This document shows positions 53,602 through 61,414 of a stretch of DNA of 64,000 bases, one piece after another; within the stretch, counting starts at the first letter, position 1, and the number at the start of each line of letters is the position of its first letter. This DNA is from Enterococcus termitis (GTDB taxonomy: Bacteria; Bacillota; Bacilli; Lactobacillales; Enterococcaceae), in assembly GCF_001730305.1 (NCBI RefSeq), contig NZ_MIJY01000044.1, forward strand, positions 62,001 through 126,000, written 5' to 3'. Below the pieces are notes generated by a model, which saw nothing but the letters and a program-made list of their open reading frames with translations, did not search any database and had not been told where the DNA came from. A program made the translations under genes and the position numbers.

Positions 53602-54915
53602 ATGAAAGAGAAAATTATTTCCTATTTTGAAATTGAGAAGCTGAATACGACTGTGAAGCGGGAGGTTTTAGCTGGGTTTACGACGTTTATTTCAATGGCG
53701 TATATATTATTTGTAAATCCAACTGTATTAGGTGCTTCTGGGATGGATGAAGGTGCTGTCTTTACAGCGACAGCTTTAGCAAGCGCATTAGGATGTATTT
53801 TAATGGGGATTTTAGCACGTTATCCGATCGCAACGGCTCCAGCGTTAGGTATTAATGCCTTTTTCTCATATTCTGTTTGTGTGGGTATGGGGATTCCCTG
53901 GGAAACAGCTTTAGCTGGCGTTTTTGTTGCCTCATTGATTTTTATTTTGATCACTGTCTTTAAATTACGTGAGCTGATCATTGATGCAATACCAGCAGAT
54001 TTAAAGTATGCGATTTCAGGCGGTATTGGCTTGTTTATTGCTTTTCTTGGTTTAAGTGAAGGTGGCATTATCGTTGCAAATGAAGCGACTCTTGTCGCTT
54101 TAGGTCCCTTGAATATTGGAACGACGTGGTTGACGATATTTGGCTTGATCGTCACAGCGATTTTATTAGTTCGCCGCGTGCCAGGTGGTATTTTTATTGG
54201 AATGGCAGCCACGACCATTTTAGGCTTAGTAACCGGAATGATTCAAATGCCAGATAAGCTTGTCTCAAGTGCCCCAAGTTTAAAACCTACTTTTTTAGTT
54301 GCCTTGAAACACGTTGGGGATATTCATTCAATTCAGTTATGGGTCGTTGTTTTAACATTTTTATTAGTGACATTTTTTGATACAGCAGGAACACTTGTGG
54401 GACTTGCGAATCAAGCTGGATTCATGAAAGACAATAAAATGCCTCGAGTAGGAAAAGCATTAGCAGCTGATTCAACTGCGATGTTGGCTGGTTCACTTTT
54501 GGGAACATCTCCAGTAGGGGCGTATGTGGAATCTTCAGCAGGAATCGCAGTTGGCGGACGTTCTGGTCTAACGGCAGTGACAACAGGTTTGCTGTTTATT
54601 GTCGGGCTATTCTTTTCACCTTTGTTATCAGTGGTGACCTCTCAAGTAACTGCACCTGCCTTGATCGTCGTAGGCGTATTGATGGCACAATCTCTTAGTC
54701 AAATAAAATGGAAAGAAATGGAAATTGCAATTCCTTCTTTCTTGATTTTGCTGGGCATGCCGTTAACTTATAGCATTTCAGATGGGATCGCACTTGGATT
54801 TATTTTTTACCCGATCACAATGATTGCTGCTAAACGTGGGAAAGAAGTTTCTCCGATCATGTACGCCTTGTTCTTTGTTTTTATCGGCTTCATGTGGATT
54901 TTAAATGTGAAATAA
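53602..54915 (+). CDS. NCS2/AzgA-type purine (guanine/hypoxanthine) permease
   Basis: 437 residues, behind AGGAGG. Family signature near the N-terminus: EVLAGFTTFISMAYILFVNP and APALGINAFFSYSV. About 12-13 membrane helices; LVTFFDTAGTLVGLANQAG and SPVGAYVESSAGIAVGGRSGLTA are also conserved. Imports guanine, hypoxanthine or adenine with protons. The PurBox-like site upstream fits the PurR control known for such genes. Monocistronic. Confidence 0.9.
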   Translation: MKEKIISYFEIEKLNTTVKREVLAGFTTFISMAYILFVNPTVLGASGMDEGAVFTATALASALGCILMGILARYPIATAPALGINAFFSYSVCVGMGIPWETALAGVFVASLIFILITVFKLRELIIDAIPADLKYAISGGIGLFIAFLGLSEGGIIVANEATLVALGPLNIGTTWLTIFGLIVTAILLVRRVPGGIFIGMAATTILGLVTGMIQMPDKLVSSAPSLKPTFLVALKHVGDIHSIQLWVVVLTFLLVTFFDTAGTLVGLANQAGFMKDNKMPRVGKALAADSTAMLAGSLLGTSPVGAYVESSAGIAVGGRSGLTAVTTGLLFIVGLFFSPLLSVVTSQVTAPALIVVGVLMAQSLSQIKWKEMEIAIPSFLILLGMPLTYSISDGIALGFIFYPITMIAAKRGKEVSPIMYALFFVFIGFMWILNVK

Positions 54916-54919
54916 TAGT

Positions 54920-54966
54920 AAAAGGGTTTGAGCATGTAGCTATTTCAGTTACGGTTCAGACTTTTA
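54920..54966 (+). terminator. Imperfect terminator of the purine permease gene
   Basis: AAAAGGGTTTGAGC pairs imperfectly with GGTTCAGACTTTT, ending in a short T run. Confidence 0.45.
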
Positions 54967-55036
54967 AACTTTGACTTTTCTACTAGAAAGCAGCAAAATA
55001 GAAGATACTCGAAGGAAATGAGTGAGGAGGGATTAC

Positions 55037-55405
55037 ATGGAAAAGCCGCTGATTTCTCAATGGCTGGATCATCGAGAAAAACAAGCGATGATTGAAAAAA
55101 GGCTAGAGGAAATACTGAAAAAAGATAGTCAGCTAACATTAAGTGAGTATTATGCTTTATATCAATTGAATCAGCAGGGCAGTCGAATGCGTCAAAATGA
55201 TCTTGGAAACTACTTATGCCTAAGCCAAAGTGCATTGTCTCGTTTACTTGATCGATTAGAACGAAAAGATCCCCAGCTGATTCAGCGCAAAACATGTACA
55301 GATGATAAACGAGGAATTTATATAGGCATTACCAAAGAAGGAAAAAGACAACTATCACTGATCGAAGCAAAGATTAATACGATTTTGACAGAATATTTTA
55401 TTTAA
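55037..55405 (+). CDS. MarR-family transcriptional regulator
   Basis: 122 residues. The ATG at 55037 lies five bases after GAGGAGGG; an in-frame GTG at 55022 contains that site. Winged helix with MRQNDLGNYLCLSQSALSRLLDRLE as recognition region and RKTCTDDKRGIYIGITKEGKR as wing. No Cys-based sensor pattern is obvious. It lies immediately upstream of an old-yellow-enzyme gene and probably represses it in response to an electrophile. Confidence 0.85.
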   Translation: MEKPLISQWLDHREKQAMIEKRLEEILKKDSQLTLSEYYALYQLNQQGSRMRQNDLGNYLCLSQSALSRLLDRLERKDPQLIQRKTCTDDKRGIYIGITKEGKRQLSLIEAKINTILTEYFI

Positions 55406-55437
55406 GAGACTAAATAGTTGTATTTTAGTCTCTTTTC
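55405..55437 (+). terminator. Terminator overlapping the MarR stop codon
   Basis: AGAGACTAAA / TTTAGTCTCT stem followed by TTTTC. Confidence 0.7.
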
Positions 55438-55451
55438 TTTTATCATAAATA

Positions 55452-55465
55452 TATGCATGTGCATA
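55452..55465. promoter_or_regulatory. Candidate MarR operator
   Basis: TATGCA and TGCATA separated by two bases, an interrupted palindrome 26 bp before the old-yellow-enzyme ATG and overlapping its likely promoter. Confidence 0.5.
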
Positions 55466-55491
55466 CAATTGTTTTCGGATGGGAGAAAAAT

Positions 55492-56595
55492 ATGAATCAA
55501 TTAGAAGAAAAGCTACAATTTAAACGAGGATTAACACTTAAAAACAGAATCGTGATTGCACCGATGACGACAAAAATGTCTTTTTTTGATGGTGTCGTTA
55601 CAAATGATGAGATCGCTTATTACGCATCACGTTCAGGCGAAGCAGGTGCTTTTATCACAGCAGCAGCTAATGTCCATGAAGGTGGTAAAGGCTGGGATGG
55701 AGAGTTAGGTGTATACGACGATCGTTTTATACCGGGATTAGCGAAGTTGGCTTCTGCAATTAAAAAGAATGGAACCAAAGCTATTTTACAAATTTTTCAT
55801 GGTGGACGTATGACAGATTCTAAAGTACTACAGGGCGTTCAACCAGTAGCACCTAGCGCTGTTCCTGCTGAAAGACCAAATGCCGAAACACCAAGAGCGT
55901 TAGAAGAGGTCGAAATTTATGAGATTTTAGATGGATTTAAAAAAGCGACGGAACGAGCAATTAAAGCAGGATTTGATGGAGTAGAGCTTCACGGAGCGAA
56001 TACTTATTTGATCCAGCAATTCTTTTCACCGCATTCTAACAGACGAACAGATGACTGGGGTGGGTCATTAGAAAAACGGTTCAAATTTATAAATGAACTG
56101 GTGGACGGTGTAACTTCTGTTGTGGATCAATCAGGCGTAAAAGATTTTATTGTTGGTTATCGTTTTTCACCAGAAGAGTATGAAGAACCAGGGATTCGTT
56201 TAAGTGATACGCTATACTTGGTTGATCAGTTAGCGAATAAACCGTTAGACTATCTTCACTTATCAAGTAATGATTATACCAAAGTATCGATCAGTGAAGA
56301 CTTTAAGGATAAGCCGATCTTAGCCTATATCAAAGAAACCATCAATGAGCGTCTACCACTGATCGTAGCAGGAGATATCCGGACAAAGCAAGATGTTGAA
56401 GGTGCTTTACAGACAGCAGATTTAGTTGCTGTTGGGCGCTCAATCTTAATCGACCCTCATTGGACTCAAAAAATATTAGATGATCAAGAATCATTGATCC
56501 GTACTGAATTGTCTCAGTATGATCGGGAAGATTTGCGAATCAGCAATGGTGTCTGGGGCTTTTTACAACTGATGATGCCGGAACGATTGAAGTAA
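55492..56595 (+). CDS. Old-yellow-enzyme family NADH:flavin oxidoreductase
   Basis: 367 residues from ATG 55492 behind GGGAG; an in-frame upstream start at 55453 falls in the operator. FMN-binding TIM barrel with APMTTKMS, QIFHGGR and the family signature FDGVELHGANTYLIQQFFSPHSNRR. Reduces activated C=C bonds, often in detoxification. Controlled in all likelihood by the MarR regulator upstream. Confidence 0.9.
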   Translation: MNQLEEKLQFKRGLTLKNRIVIAPMTTKMSFFDGVVTNDEIAYYASRSGEAGAFITAAANVHEGGKGWDGELGVYDDRFIPGLAKLASAIKKNGTKAILQIFHGGRMTDSKVLQGVQPVAPSAVPAERPNAETPRALEEVEIYEILDGFKKATERAIKAGFDGVELHGANTYLIQQFFSPHSNRRTDDWGGSLEKRFKFINELVDGVTSVVDQSGVKDFIVGYRFSPEEYEEPGIRLSDTLYLVDQLANKPLDYLHLSSNDYTKVSISEDFKDKPILAYIKETINERLPLIVAGDIRTKQDVEGALQTADLVAVGRSILIDPHWTQKILDDQESLIRTELSQYDREDLRISNGVWGFLQLMMPERLK

Positions 56596-56630
56596 TTCAG
56601 CACAGAGCATAAGACTTTTAGAAAATAGAA

Positions 56631-56703
56631 GTGATCGATCTACAGGTACTCGCTGTTATCACTGGGGATAACTGAAGAGAATCGTAGAGCGATCACGTTT
56701 GTT
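56631..56703 (+). other. Nested hairpin after the old-yellow-enzyme gene
   Basis: Outer arms GTGATCGATCTAC / GTAGAGCGATCAC pair with one mismatch; inside, GTTATC and GATAAC pair around a six-base loop. A T-rich stretch follows. It may be an elaborate terminator or a small structured RNA. Confidence 0.5.
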
Positions 56704-57096
56704 TTTTATAATGAATGTTGTCTGTAGATAAACTGCAGAAATAGCTCATCTTTTTCATTTGGTAGCTTTCGTCGTAGAAGAAAAGTACCACAAACTGGAA
56801 TGTGGAAAAGCCTTCGTTTGGTTTATTTTACTGATCTTAAAAATGAGGATTCCAAGAAGTGTGTGTAAATGCTGGTTTGAAGGCTGTTCATTTTTACAAA
56901 AGGGACGACTGTACTCATGAGAATCAACGATTGTAATCAAAGTCTGAGAATTGAGAGTATTTATAGGAAGCCTAGCATTGTTTAATAACTAAAAACAACA
57001 AAAAATGAGTTGAGTATTTACGTAATCTTTAGTACAATTTCAGTATAGATGAAAATATTTTATGTATGCTTAAAAAAAATTAGGAGGTATGGTGAG
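56704..57096. other. Intergenic region, nothing recognised
   Basis: No promoter, repeat or ORF with a credible start, apart from AGGAGGT just before the next gene. Confidence 0.4.
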
Positions 57097-57372
57097 ATGA
57101 GTAAAAACTATCTGAATTATGTAGGCGAAATTATTACAGATGTAGAGTATCATGGATTAGGCGAACCCGAAGGCTTTTTGGAAGTGCATATGGATGTTGA
57201 ACTCCCGTTTCGATTGTATTGCAGAACGAATGAGCAAGACTGGGTAGAAGTGACAGAAACAGAGCGCCTGGATTTAATCAATAAGTTGGAAGATAAGAAG
57301 TCAAAATACTCTAAAAGTGATTATCGCTATTACACGATGGATTTCTATTTGGCAAGTTTAGGCGGATTATAA
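57097..57372 (+). CDS. Small hypothetical protein
   Basis: 91 residues from ATG 57097 behind TAGGAGGT. Acidic, soluble, no signal peptide or membrane helix, rich in Tyr and Glu (NYVGEIITDVEYHGLGEPEGFLEVHMDVELPF). I do not recognise the family. Good ribosome binding site, balanced composition and a strong following terminator support a real gene. Confidence 0.65.
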   Translation: MSKNYLNYVGEIITDVEYHGLGEPEGFLEVHMDVELPFRLYCRTNEQDWVEVTETERLDLINKLEDKKSKYSKSDYRYYTMDFYLASLGGL

Positions 57373-57455
57373 TTTTTTTAAAAAAGAAAGCGCTGTCTTT
57401 TTGCTATGAGTTTTAAAACAACTATTGAATCGTTATAAGTAGAAAAGATACTAAG

Positions 57456-57512
57456 AATAGAGGAGAAACTTATCGAGGGATACGTTTCTCCTCTATTTTC
57501 ATTTTTTTAGAT
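57456..57512 (+). terminator. Rho-independent terminator
   Basis: Perfect 14-bp stem AATAGAGGAGAAAC / GTTTCTCCTCTATT followed by TTCATTTTTTT. Confidence 0.8.
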
Positions 57513-57731
57513 TGATAGTAAGAGGGTATGAAGAATGATCATATTCACTTGGACTTAGAGTACCTAGAGAAAATGGGTTTCCTTCACTAGTATGTTCAAA
57601 TTATGAAAAAATTTTTTTCACACTAAATCCAATTTTGGCAAATTGCTTTAAGCAATCGATCCCTTTTTATTCAATCTAAGGAAATCTTATTCCACTCCTG
57701 TATTCTTATTTACTAACCTAAAAAAATCTAA

Positions 57732-57759
57732 TTGTTCTTCTTTCATAGTTTGGTATAAT
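57732..57759 (+). promoter_or_regulatory. Promoter ahead of a disrupted ORF
   Basis: TTGTTC, 16-bp spacer, TATAAT at 57754-57759 with an extended TGG. Confidence 0.55.
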
Positions 57760-57808
57760 TAAAAATAATTATGATATTTAAGGAAAAATTAGAGAAAGAA
57801 GAACTCTG

Positions 57809-58009
57809 ATGTTTGCTGGACAACATTGGTATATTGAAGAATTAGACCACTATCAAACTTGAATAATACGAAAAAGCAATGTTAAGATTTTTGGTGATTT
57901 GTTTGAAAAAACAAAAAAACTTTTGCCTATCAGAACATGCATTCAGCTATTAGATGGAAGTGAGTTGGTAAAATTCATTTCAGACTTTATATTAGCGATT
58001 AAAAATTGA
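57809..58009 (+). pseudogene. Small ORF interrupted by one in-frame stop
   Basis: ATG 57809 encodes MFAGQHWYIEELDHYQT, then TGA, then the same frame continues IIRKSNVKIFGDLFEKTKKL and on to LDGSELVKFISDFILAIKN before a stop at 58007. 67 codons in all. Product not recognised. The single nonsense codon in an otherwise coding-like frame with a promoter suggests a recently inactivated gene, though translation from an internal start is possible. Confidence 0.45.
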
Positions 58010-58150
58010 TTCTTAGAAGTGACTGGGCAAAGAATTAAAGGTGTTCAGGTTGTTATATAATAAGGTTCATAAGAGGATGCTAGTCTCATAATCAAAAAAA
58101 GCACATATGGGTATAATAGTTAAAATATTGGTTTATGGTTATTAAAAAAA

Positions 58151-58199
58151 GAAAAAACTGATAAATTTACCGACCATCGATAAATTTATCAGTTTTTTC
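58151..58199. terminator. Bidirectional terminator abutting the left recombination site
   Basis: A perfect 19-bp stem (GAAAAAACTGATAAATTTA and its complement) with an 11-base loop. T runs on both strands make it work in both directions. Its right arm overlaps the 27-bp site at 58196 by four bases. It would stop leftward transcription leaving the invertible segment. Confidence 0.8.
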
Positions 58200-58222
58200 T
58201 TATTACTTTTACTAATAAGAAA
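58196..58222 (+). repeat. Left 27-bp recombination site (IRL)
   Basis: Arms TTTCTTATTA and TAATAAGAAA are mutual inverted repeats around the 7-bp asymmetric spacer CTTTTAC. The exact reverse complement of the whole site is at 59733-59759. This is the layout of a tyrosine-recombinase core site. Confidence 0.9.
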
Positions 58223-58262
58223 TAATTTTATTTTCACATATATAACTCATTTAACAAAATTA

Positions 58263-58291
58263 ACTTTAATCTAAATATTCTTTGAAGTCAA
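58263..58291 (-). promoter_or_regulatory. Outward-facing promoter inside the invertible segment
   Basis: On the minus strand: TTGACT (58291-58286), 17-bp spacer, TAAAGT (58268-58263), i.e. 5/6 and 4/6 matches. In the present orientation it reads left into the terminator at 58151-58199. After inversion it would read right across the other site toward the regulator at 59838. Confidence 0.55.
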
Positions 58292-58492
58292 TGCATTTTT
58301 AAAATTTAAACTTCTCAATTTTTTTATAATTTTTTGAAAAATAAGAGAATAATGAAAAGGAGCTGGTGTGTATAATGTTGTTTTTTTGATATGAAATATA
58401 TAAGAAACATTGTTTTGACTGGATTATTTGTAAAATTAAAAAATACGCCGTCAAAATAATCGTCAATTATTTTTGAAAGGAACAGATGATAA

Positions 58493-59623
58493 ATGCCAAA
58501 AAAGGGAGAAAATATTTATAAACGAAAGGATGGTCGCTGGGAAGGCCGCTACATTAAACAACATACCCCGACTAACAAAATTATTTATGGCTACGTTTAC
58601 GGTAGAAAGTATGGAGAAGTAAAAGAAAAGTTGATCTTCCTAAAAGCAAAACAGCTAACTACGCAAGGTACGTTTCGCGCTTTCCAAGGAACTTATGGGG
58701 ATTGGGTTGCTTATTGGATAAATAATACCGTCAAACGAACGGTAAAAGCAACAACCTATTCAAACTATTTTCGATTATTGAATAAACATATTTTGCCAAG
58801 CTTAGGAGAATATCGACTAACACAGATCAAAACGGCTCGACTGCAAGAATTTGTCGATAATTTAGTTGTTAAGAAGCTAGCTACTGGATCGATTCGCTTA
58901 ATTTTTACGATCGTTAATCAGTCATTGAATGAAGCGATAAAAAATGAGTATTTAGATCAAAATCCATGTAAGAGTGTTTATTTACCAAAGCCGACGGAAA
59001 CAAATGTTCATTCATTAAGTAACCGGGAACAGAAGATATTGGAAGCATTGGCATTTCGTGAATCAAACTGTTCGCCTACTATTTTAGCGCTTTATTCTGG
59101 TATGAGAATAGGTGAGATTAGTGGATTGAAATGGGCGGATATTGATTTTGACAAGGGGTTGATCCGAGTTCATCGAACCATTTCACGAATCATTGACGAA
59201 CACAGCACCCGAAATAAGACAGAACTCATTTCAAGTAGTCCAAAAACAGCTTATTCAAGCCGTGTAATCCCATTAGCAAAGAATCTAAAGGAATATTTAC
59301 TGGAAAAAAGACAAATAGCTTCGTCTGAATATGTCATTCATTGCCGTGGGAAACTGGCAGAGCCTAGAGTGATCAATTATCGGTTCAAACGAATGATTAA
59401 AGAAACAGAGTTTGCGGATATCCATTTTCATGTGCTGCGGCATACCTTTGCCACACGCTGCTTAGAACAGGGAGTTGATATTGCAAGTTTAAGTCGGATT
59501 TTAGGGCATCGCTCTACCAAACTGACACTAGATACATATGCTGATTCTTTACTGGAACACCGACAAGAGGTCATGAAAGCCGTCGATGCATTACTCGAAA
59601 AACCAGATCATTTTAATAAATAG
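58493..59623 (+). CDS. Tyrosine recombinase (site-specific integrase/invertase)
   Basis: 376 residues. N-terminal arm-binding domain (GENIYKRKDGRWEGRYIK) as in Tn916-type integrases, SAM-like core-binding domain about 65-160, and a C-terminal catalytic domain with all key residues: Arg205 (SGMRIGE), Lys near 251, His313 and Arg316 (HVLRHTFATR), His339 (LGHRS) and Tyr349 (TLDTYAD). So it should be active. No excisionase, relaxase, phage or resistance genes accompany it. Instead it lies alone between 27-bp inverted sites, which argues for a resident DNA invertase rather than an element integrase. Two terminators follow its stop codon. Confidence 0.9.
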   Translation: MPKKGENIYKRKDGRWEGRYIKQHTPTNKIIYGYVYGRKYGEVKEKLIFLKAKQLTTQGTFRAFQGTYGDWVAYWINNTVKRTVKATTYSNYFRLLNKHILPSLGEYRLTQIKTARLQEFVDNLVVKKLATGSIRLIFTIVNQSLNEAIKNEYLDQNPCKSVYLPKPTETNVHSLSNREQKILEALAFRESNCSPTILALYSGMRIGEISGLKWADIDFDKGLIRVHRTISRIIDEHSTRNKTELISSSPKTAYSSRVIPLAKNLKEYLLEKRQIASSEYVIHCRGKLAEPRVINYRFKRMIKETEFADIHFHVLRHTFATRCLEQGVDIASLSRILGHRSTKLTLDTYADSLLEHRQEVMKAVDALLEKPDHFNK

Positions 59624-59660
59624 AAATCAATAAAAAAAATTATTGATTTCTATATTTTTA
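59620..59660 (+). terminator. Terminator overlapping the recombinase stop codon
   Basis: Perfect 14-bp stem ATAGAAATCAATAA / TTATTGATTTCTAT with A and T runs; acts in both directions. Confidence 0.8.
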
Positions 59661-59668
59661 TCTCTAAA

Positions 59669-59703
59669 AGCCGTCAATTGACTTGTCAGTTGACGGCTCT
59701 TTC
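59669..59703. terminator. Second hairpin/terminator inside the switch
   Basis: AGCCGTCAA / TTGACGGCT with a 12-base loop, followed by CTTTC. Together with the previous hairpin it insulates the downstream regulator from recombinase transcription in the present orientation. Confidence 0.65.
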
Positions 59704-59732
59704 GCATGTGAAAACAAGGAATAGAAGTACTT

Positions 59733-59759
59733 TTTCTTATTAGTAAAAGTAATAAGAAA
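59733..59759 (-). repeat. Right 27-bp recombination site (IRR)
   Basis: Exact reverse complement of 58196-58222: the same 10-bp arms, spacer GTAAAAG on this strand. It lies 78 bp before the regulator gene that would be switched. Confidence 0.9.
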
Positions 59760-59837
59760 GGTTGTTAGTATTATACTGCATGTTTAGGTAGAAAAGGAAA
59801 TGAGACACTTCAAATAAACAGAATTAGGAGGCGCATC

Positions 59838-60527
59838 ATGTATAAATTAGGAATCGTATCCCAAGAGAACTATTCCGAAGAAATACTATCAGAGTTTGAA
59901 AAACGAGGCTTCAGTTTAACGCAATTAGATAAAGCTGAAATCTGTACAGAAGGACTGGATGGCATTTTTATTGAAGAAAATCATGAACATTCAATCAGCT
60001 GTATTTGCGAATTGGTGTTGTCTGTTCGCAGAGAAAGTGATGTATTTATCTGGATTCTCTCAAAAAAATCGACAACTGTGGATCGGCAAGTATATTTACA
60101 ATTAGGCGTGGACAATGTGTTTAATCGTAAGTATTTCCCAACAGAGCCGCTCTTGATCATTAGAAATACCTTTACAAGGCAAGACAGGCTCACACCAGCA
60201 GAATCGGAAGAAACTGTTACTCGAACCAGAAAAGAAATGATGCAATTAAATCCCAGAAATTTAAGTATATACATTCCAACAGAAGACAACAAGATGAAAG
60301 AAATAAGTCTAACAAAGTTGGAGTATCGAATCATCGAGCTCTTACATAGCAGTCCTGGAAAAACATTTTCATATAAAGAAATCTATGAAAATCTTTGGGA
60401 TGAGCCTTATAACGATCAACACTATCGTGTGGCCAATGTTGTATTTCACATAAGGGAAAAATTAGGCAATCAATCAACGTATATCAAGACCGTTCGCTCA
60501 AAAGGATATATGTTAACAAAAATTTGA
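59838..60527 (+). CDS. Atypical response regulator (pseudo-receiver plus winged helix), fibre-locus paralog
   Basis: 229 residues behind TTAGGAGGCG. In the receiver-like part Glu46 replaces the phosphorylated Asp (DGIFIE, 41-46), possibly mimicking a constantly phosphorylated state. C-terminal OmpR-type winged helix (SLTKLEYRIIELLHSSPGKTFSYKEIYENLW...YIKTVRSKGYMLTKI). First gene downstream of the invertible segment and only 35 bp ahead of the signal peptidase gene, so switching it would switch the fibre operon. Paralog of the regulators at 25725 and 39278. Confidence 0.82.
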   Translation: MYKLGIVSQENYSEEILSEFEKRGFSLTQLDKAEICTEGLDGIFIEENHEHSISCICELVLSVRRESDVFIWILSKKSTTVDRQVYLQLGVDNVFNRKYFPTEPLLIIRNTFTRQDRLTPAESEETVTRTRKEMMQLNPRNLSIYIPTEDNKMKEISLTKLEYRIIELLHSSPGKTFSYKEIYENLWDEPYNDQHYRVANVVFHIREKLGNQSTYIKTVRSKGYMLTKI

Positions 60528-60562
60528 AAATAGCAAGCTGATATTAAACAGGGGAAAAGGAA

Positions 60563-61342
60563 ATGAGGGAAATCATGTCGGTCGAGTCAACAAAAAAAAG
60601 CAATAAAAAAGAGTCAAAGTCCAGAAACAAAATGAAGACTCAACAAACTAAGCGTTCACCCAAAAAAGCAATAGGAAAATCCCGGAAGGTCAAACAAATT
60701 GAACAGCCCAAAAAGAAATGGAAAAAAGGGATGAGCCTGTTATTTGATCTTCTTTATTATCTTTTGGTGATCGGCATTATTTTAGGCTCTATCTTATTTG
60801 TAGCAAATAAAGATTCAAATAAATCCTTTTTTGGCTATCGCTTCTATAATGTATTAACCAATTCAATGGTGCCGCAAAAAGATTCCTTACCTGGGGGCTT
60901 TCATTCAGGGGATGTCACGATAGTGAAAATGGCGACGTATGATCAAATAAAAGTCAATGATATTGTCACTTTTACCGTCGGCGAAGGATCCTATTTAACC
61001 CATAGGGTCAAAGAAAAGATGACTGAACTAAACGGTGAAGAAGGAAAATTTATGATTACTCAAGGGGATGCAAACAAATCTCAAGATCCGCCAGTTGATG
61101 GTAGTAGAGTAGTGGGAAAAGTAGTTTTCGTCATTCCGTATGTTGGTAATATATTGAAATTCGTACGTGATCATTTTGTGGTGTGTTTAATTTTTCTAAT
61201 TTCCATGTTTGGTTTTGTTTGGGTTTTGCGATTTTATTTTGAGCAGCCAGATTATGTTGAAGTAAAAAAAGGCAAAACAAAAAAGAAACCACGTGTTCAT
61301 AAGGGAAATGTGAAAGAAAAAAGGAACATACGCTCTACTTAA
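60563..61342 (+). CDS. Signal peptidase I, SipW (ER) type
   Basis: 259 residues. An ATG at 60575, five bases after GAGGG, is an equally good start. A long basic cytoplasmic N-terminus (Lys-rich, 1-56), membrane helix about 58-80, catalytic Ser101 in LTNSM and catalytic His147 in LTHRV in place of the usual Lys, then ITQGDANKSQDPP, and a second helix near 204-224. The Ser-His pair is diagnostic of SipW-type peptidases, which process TasA-like biofilm fibre proteins. Three such candidate substrates are encoded directly downstream. Confidence 0.9.
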   Translation: MREIMSVESTKKSNKKESKSRNKMKTQQTKRSPKKAIGKSRKVKQIEQPKKKWKKGMSLLFDLLYYLLVIGIILGSILFVANKDSNKSFFGYRFYNVLTNSMVPQKDSLPGGFHSGDVTIVKMATYDQIKVNDIVTFTVGEGSYLTHRVKEKMTELNGEEGKFMITQGDANKSQDPPVDGSRVVGKVVFVIPYVGNILKFVRDHFVVCLIFLISMFGFVWVLRFYFEQPDYVEVKKGKTKKKPRVHKGNVKEKRNIRST

Positions 61343-61352
61343 TCAAGGATAT

Positions 61353-61378
61353 AAATTCAATAGTTTATTGTTGAATTT
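61353..61378 (+). other. Hairpin in the leader of the main fibre gene
   Basis: AAATTCAA / TTGAATTT with a 10-base loop, then a T-rich run before AGGAGG. Possible attenuation or mRNA-stability element that sets fibre subunit levels. Confidence 0.4.
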
Positions 61379-61414
61379 TATATAAATATATATTTTTTTA
61401 GGAGGAAATAGAAA

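Larger units (their letters stand above)
58196..59759. mobile_element. Putative invertible DNA segment (phase-variation switch)
   Basis: Bounded by two perfect 27-bp sites in inverted orientation and containing a complete tyrosine recombinase gene, an outward-facing promoter-like sequence near the left end and two terminators near the right end. Because the 10-bp arms are symmetrical, site orientation is set only by the 7-bp spacer, which is CTTTTAC on the left and its complement GTAAAAG on the right. Exchange with matching spacers therefore inverts the segment and cannot excise it. The arrangement resembles self-encoded promoter inversion systems such as fim-type switches. Inversion itself is inferred. 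Confidence 0.8.

Noticed and set aside
56755-56940. 61-codon minus-strand frame
   Set aside because: No start signal and no recognisable product.
58196-59759. Prophage or integrative element ends (attL/attR)
   Set aside because: The 27-bp repeats are inverted, not direct, and no phage, conjugation or excisionase gene is present, so inversion is the better explanation.
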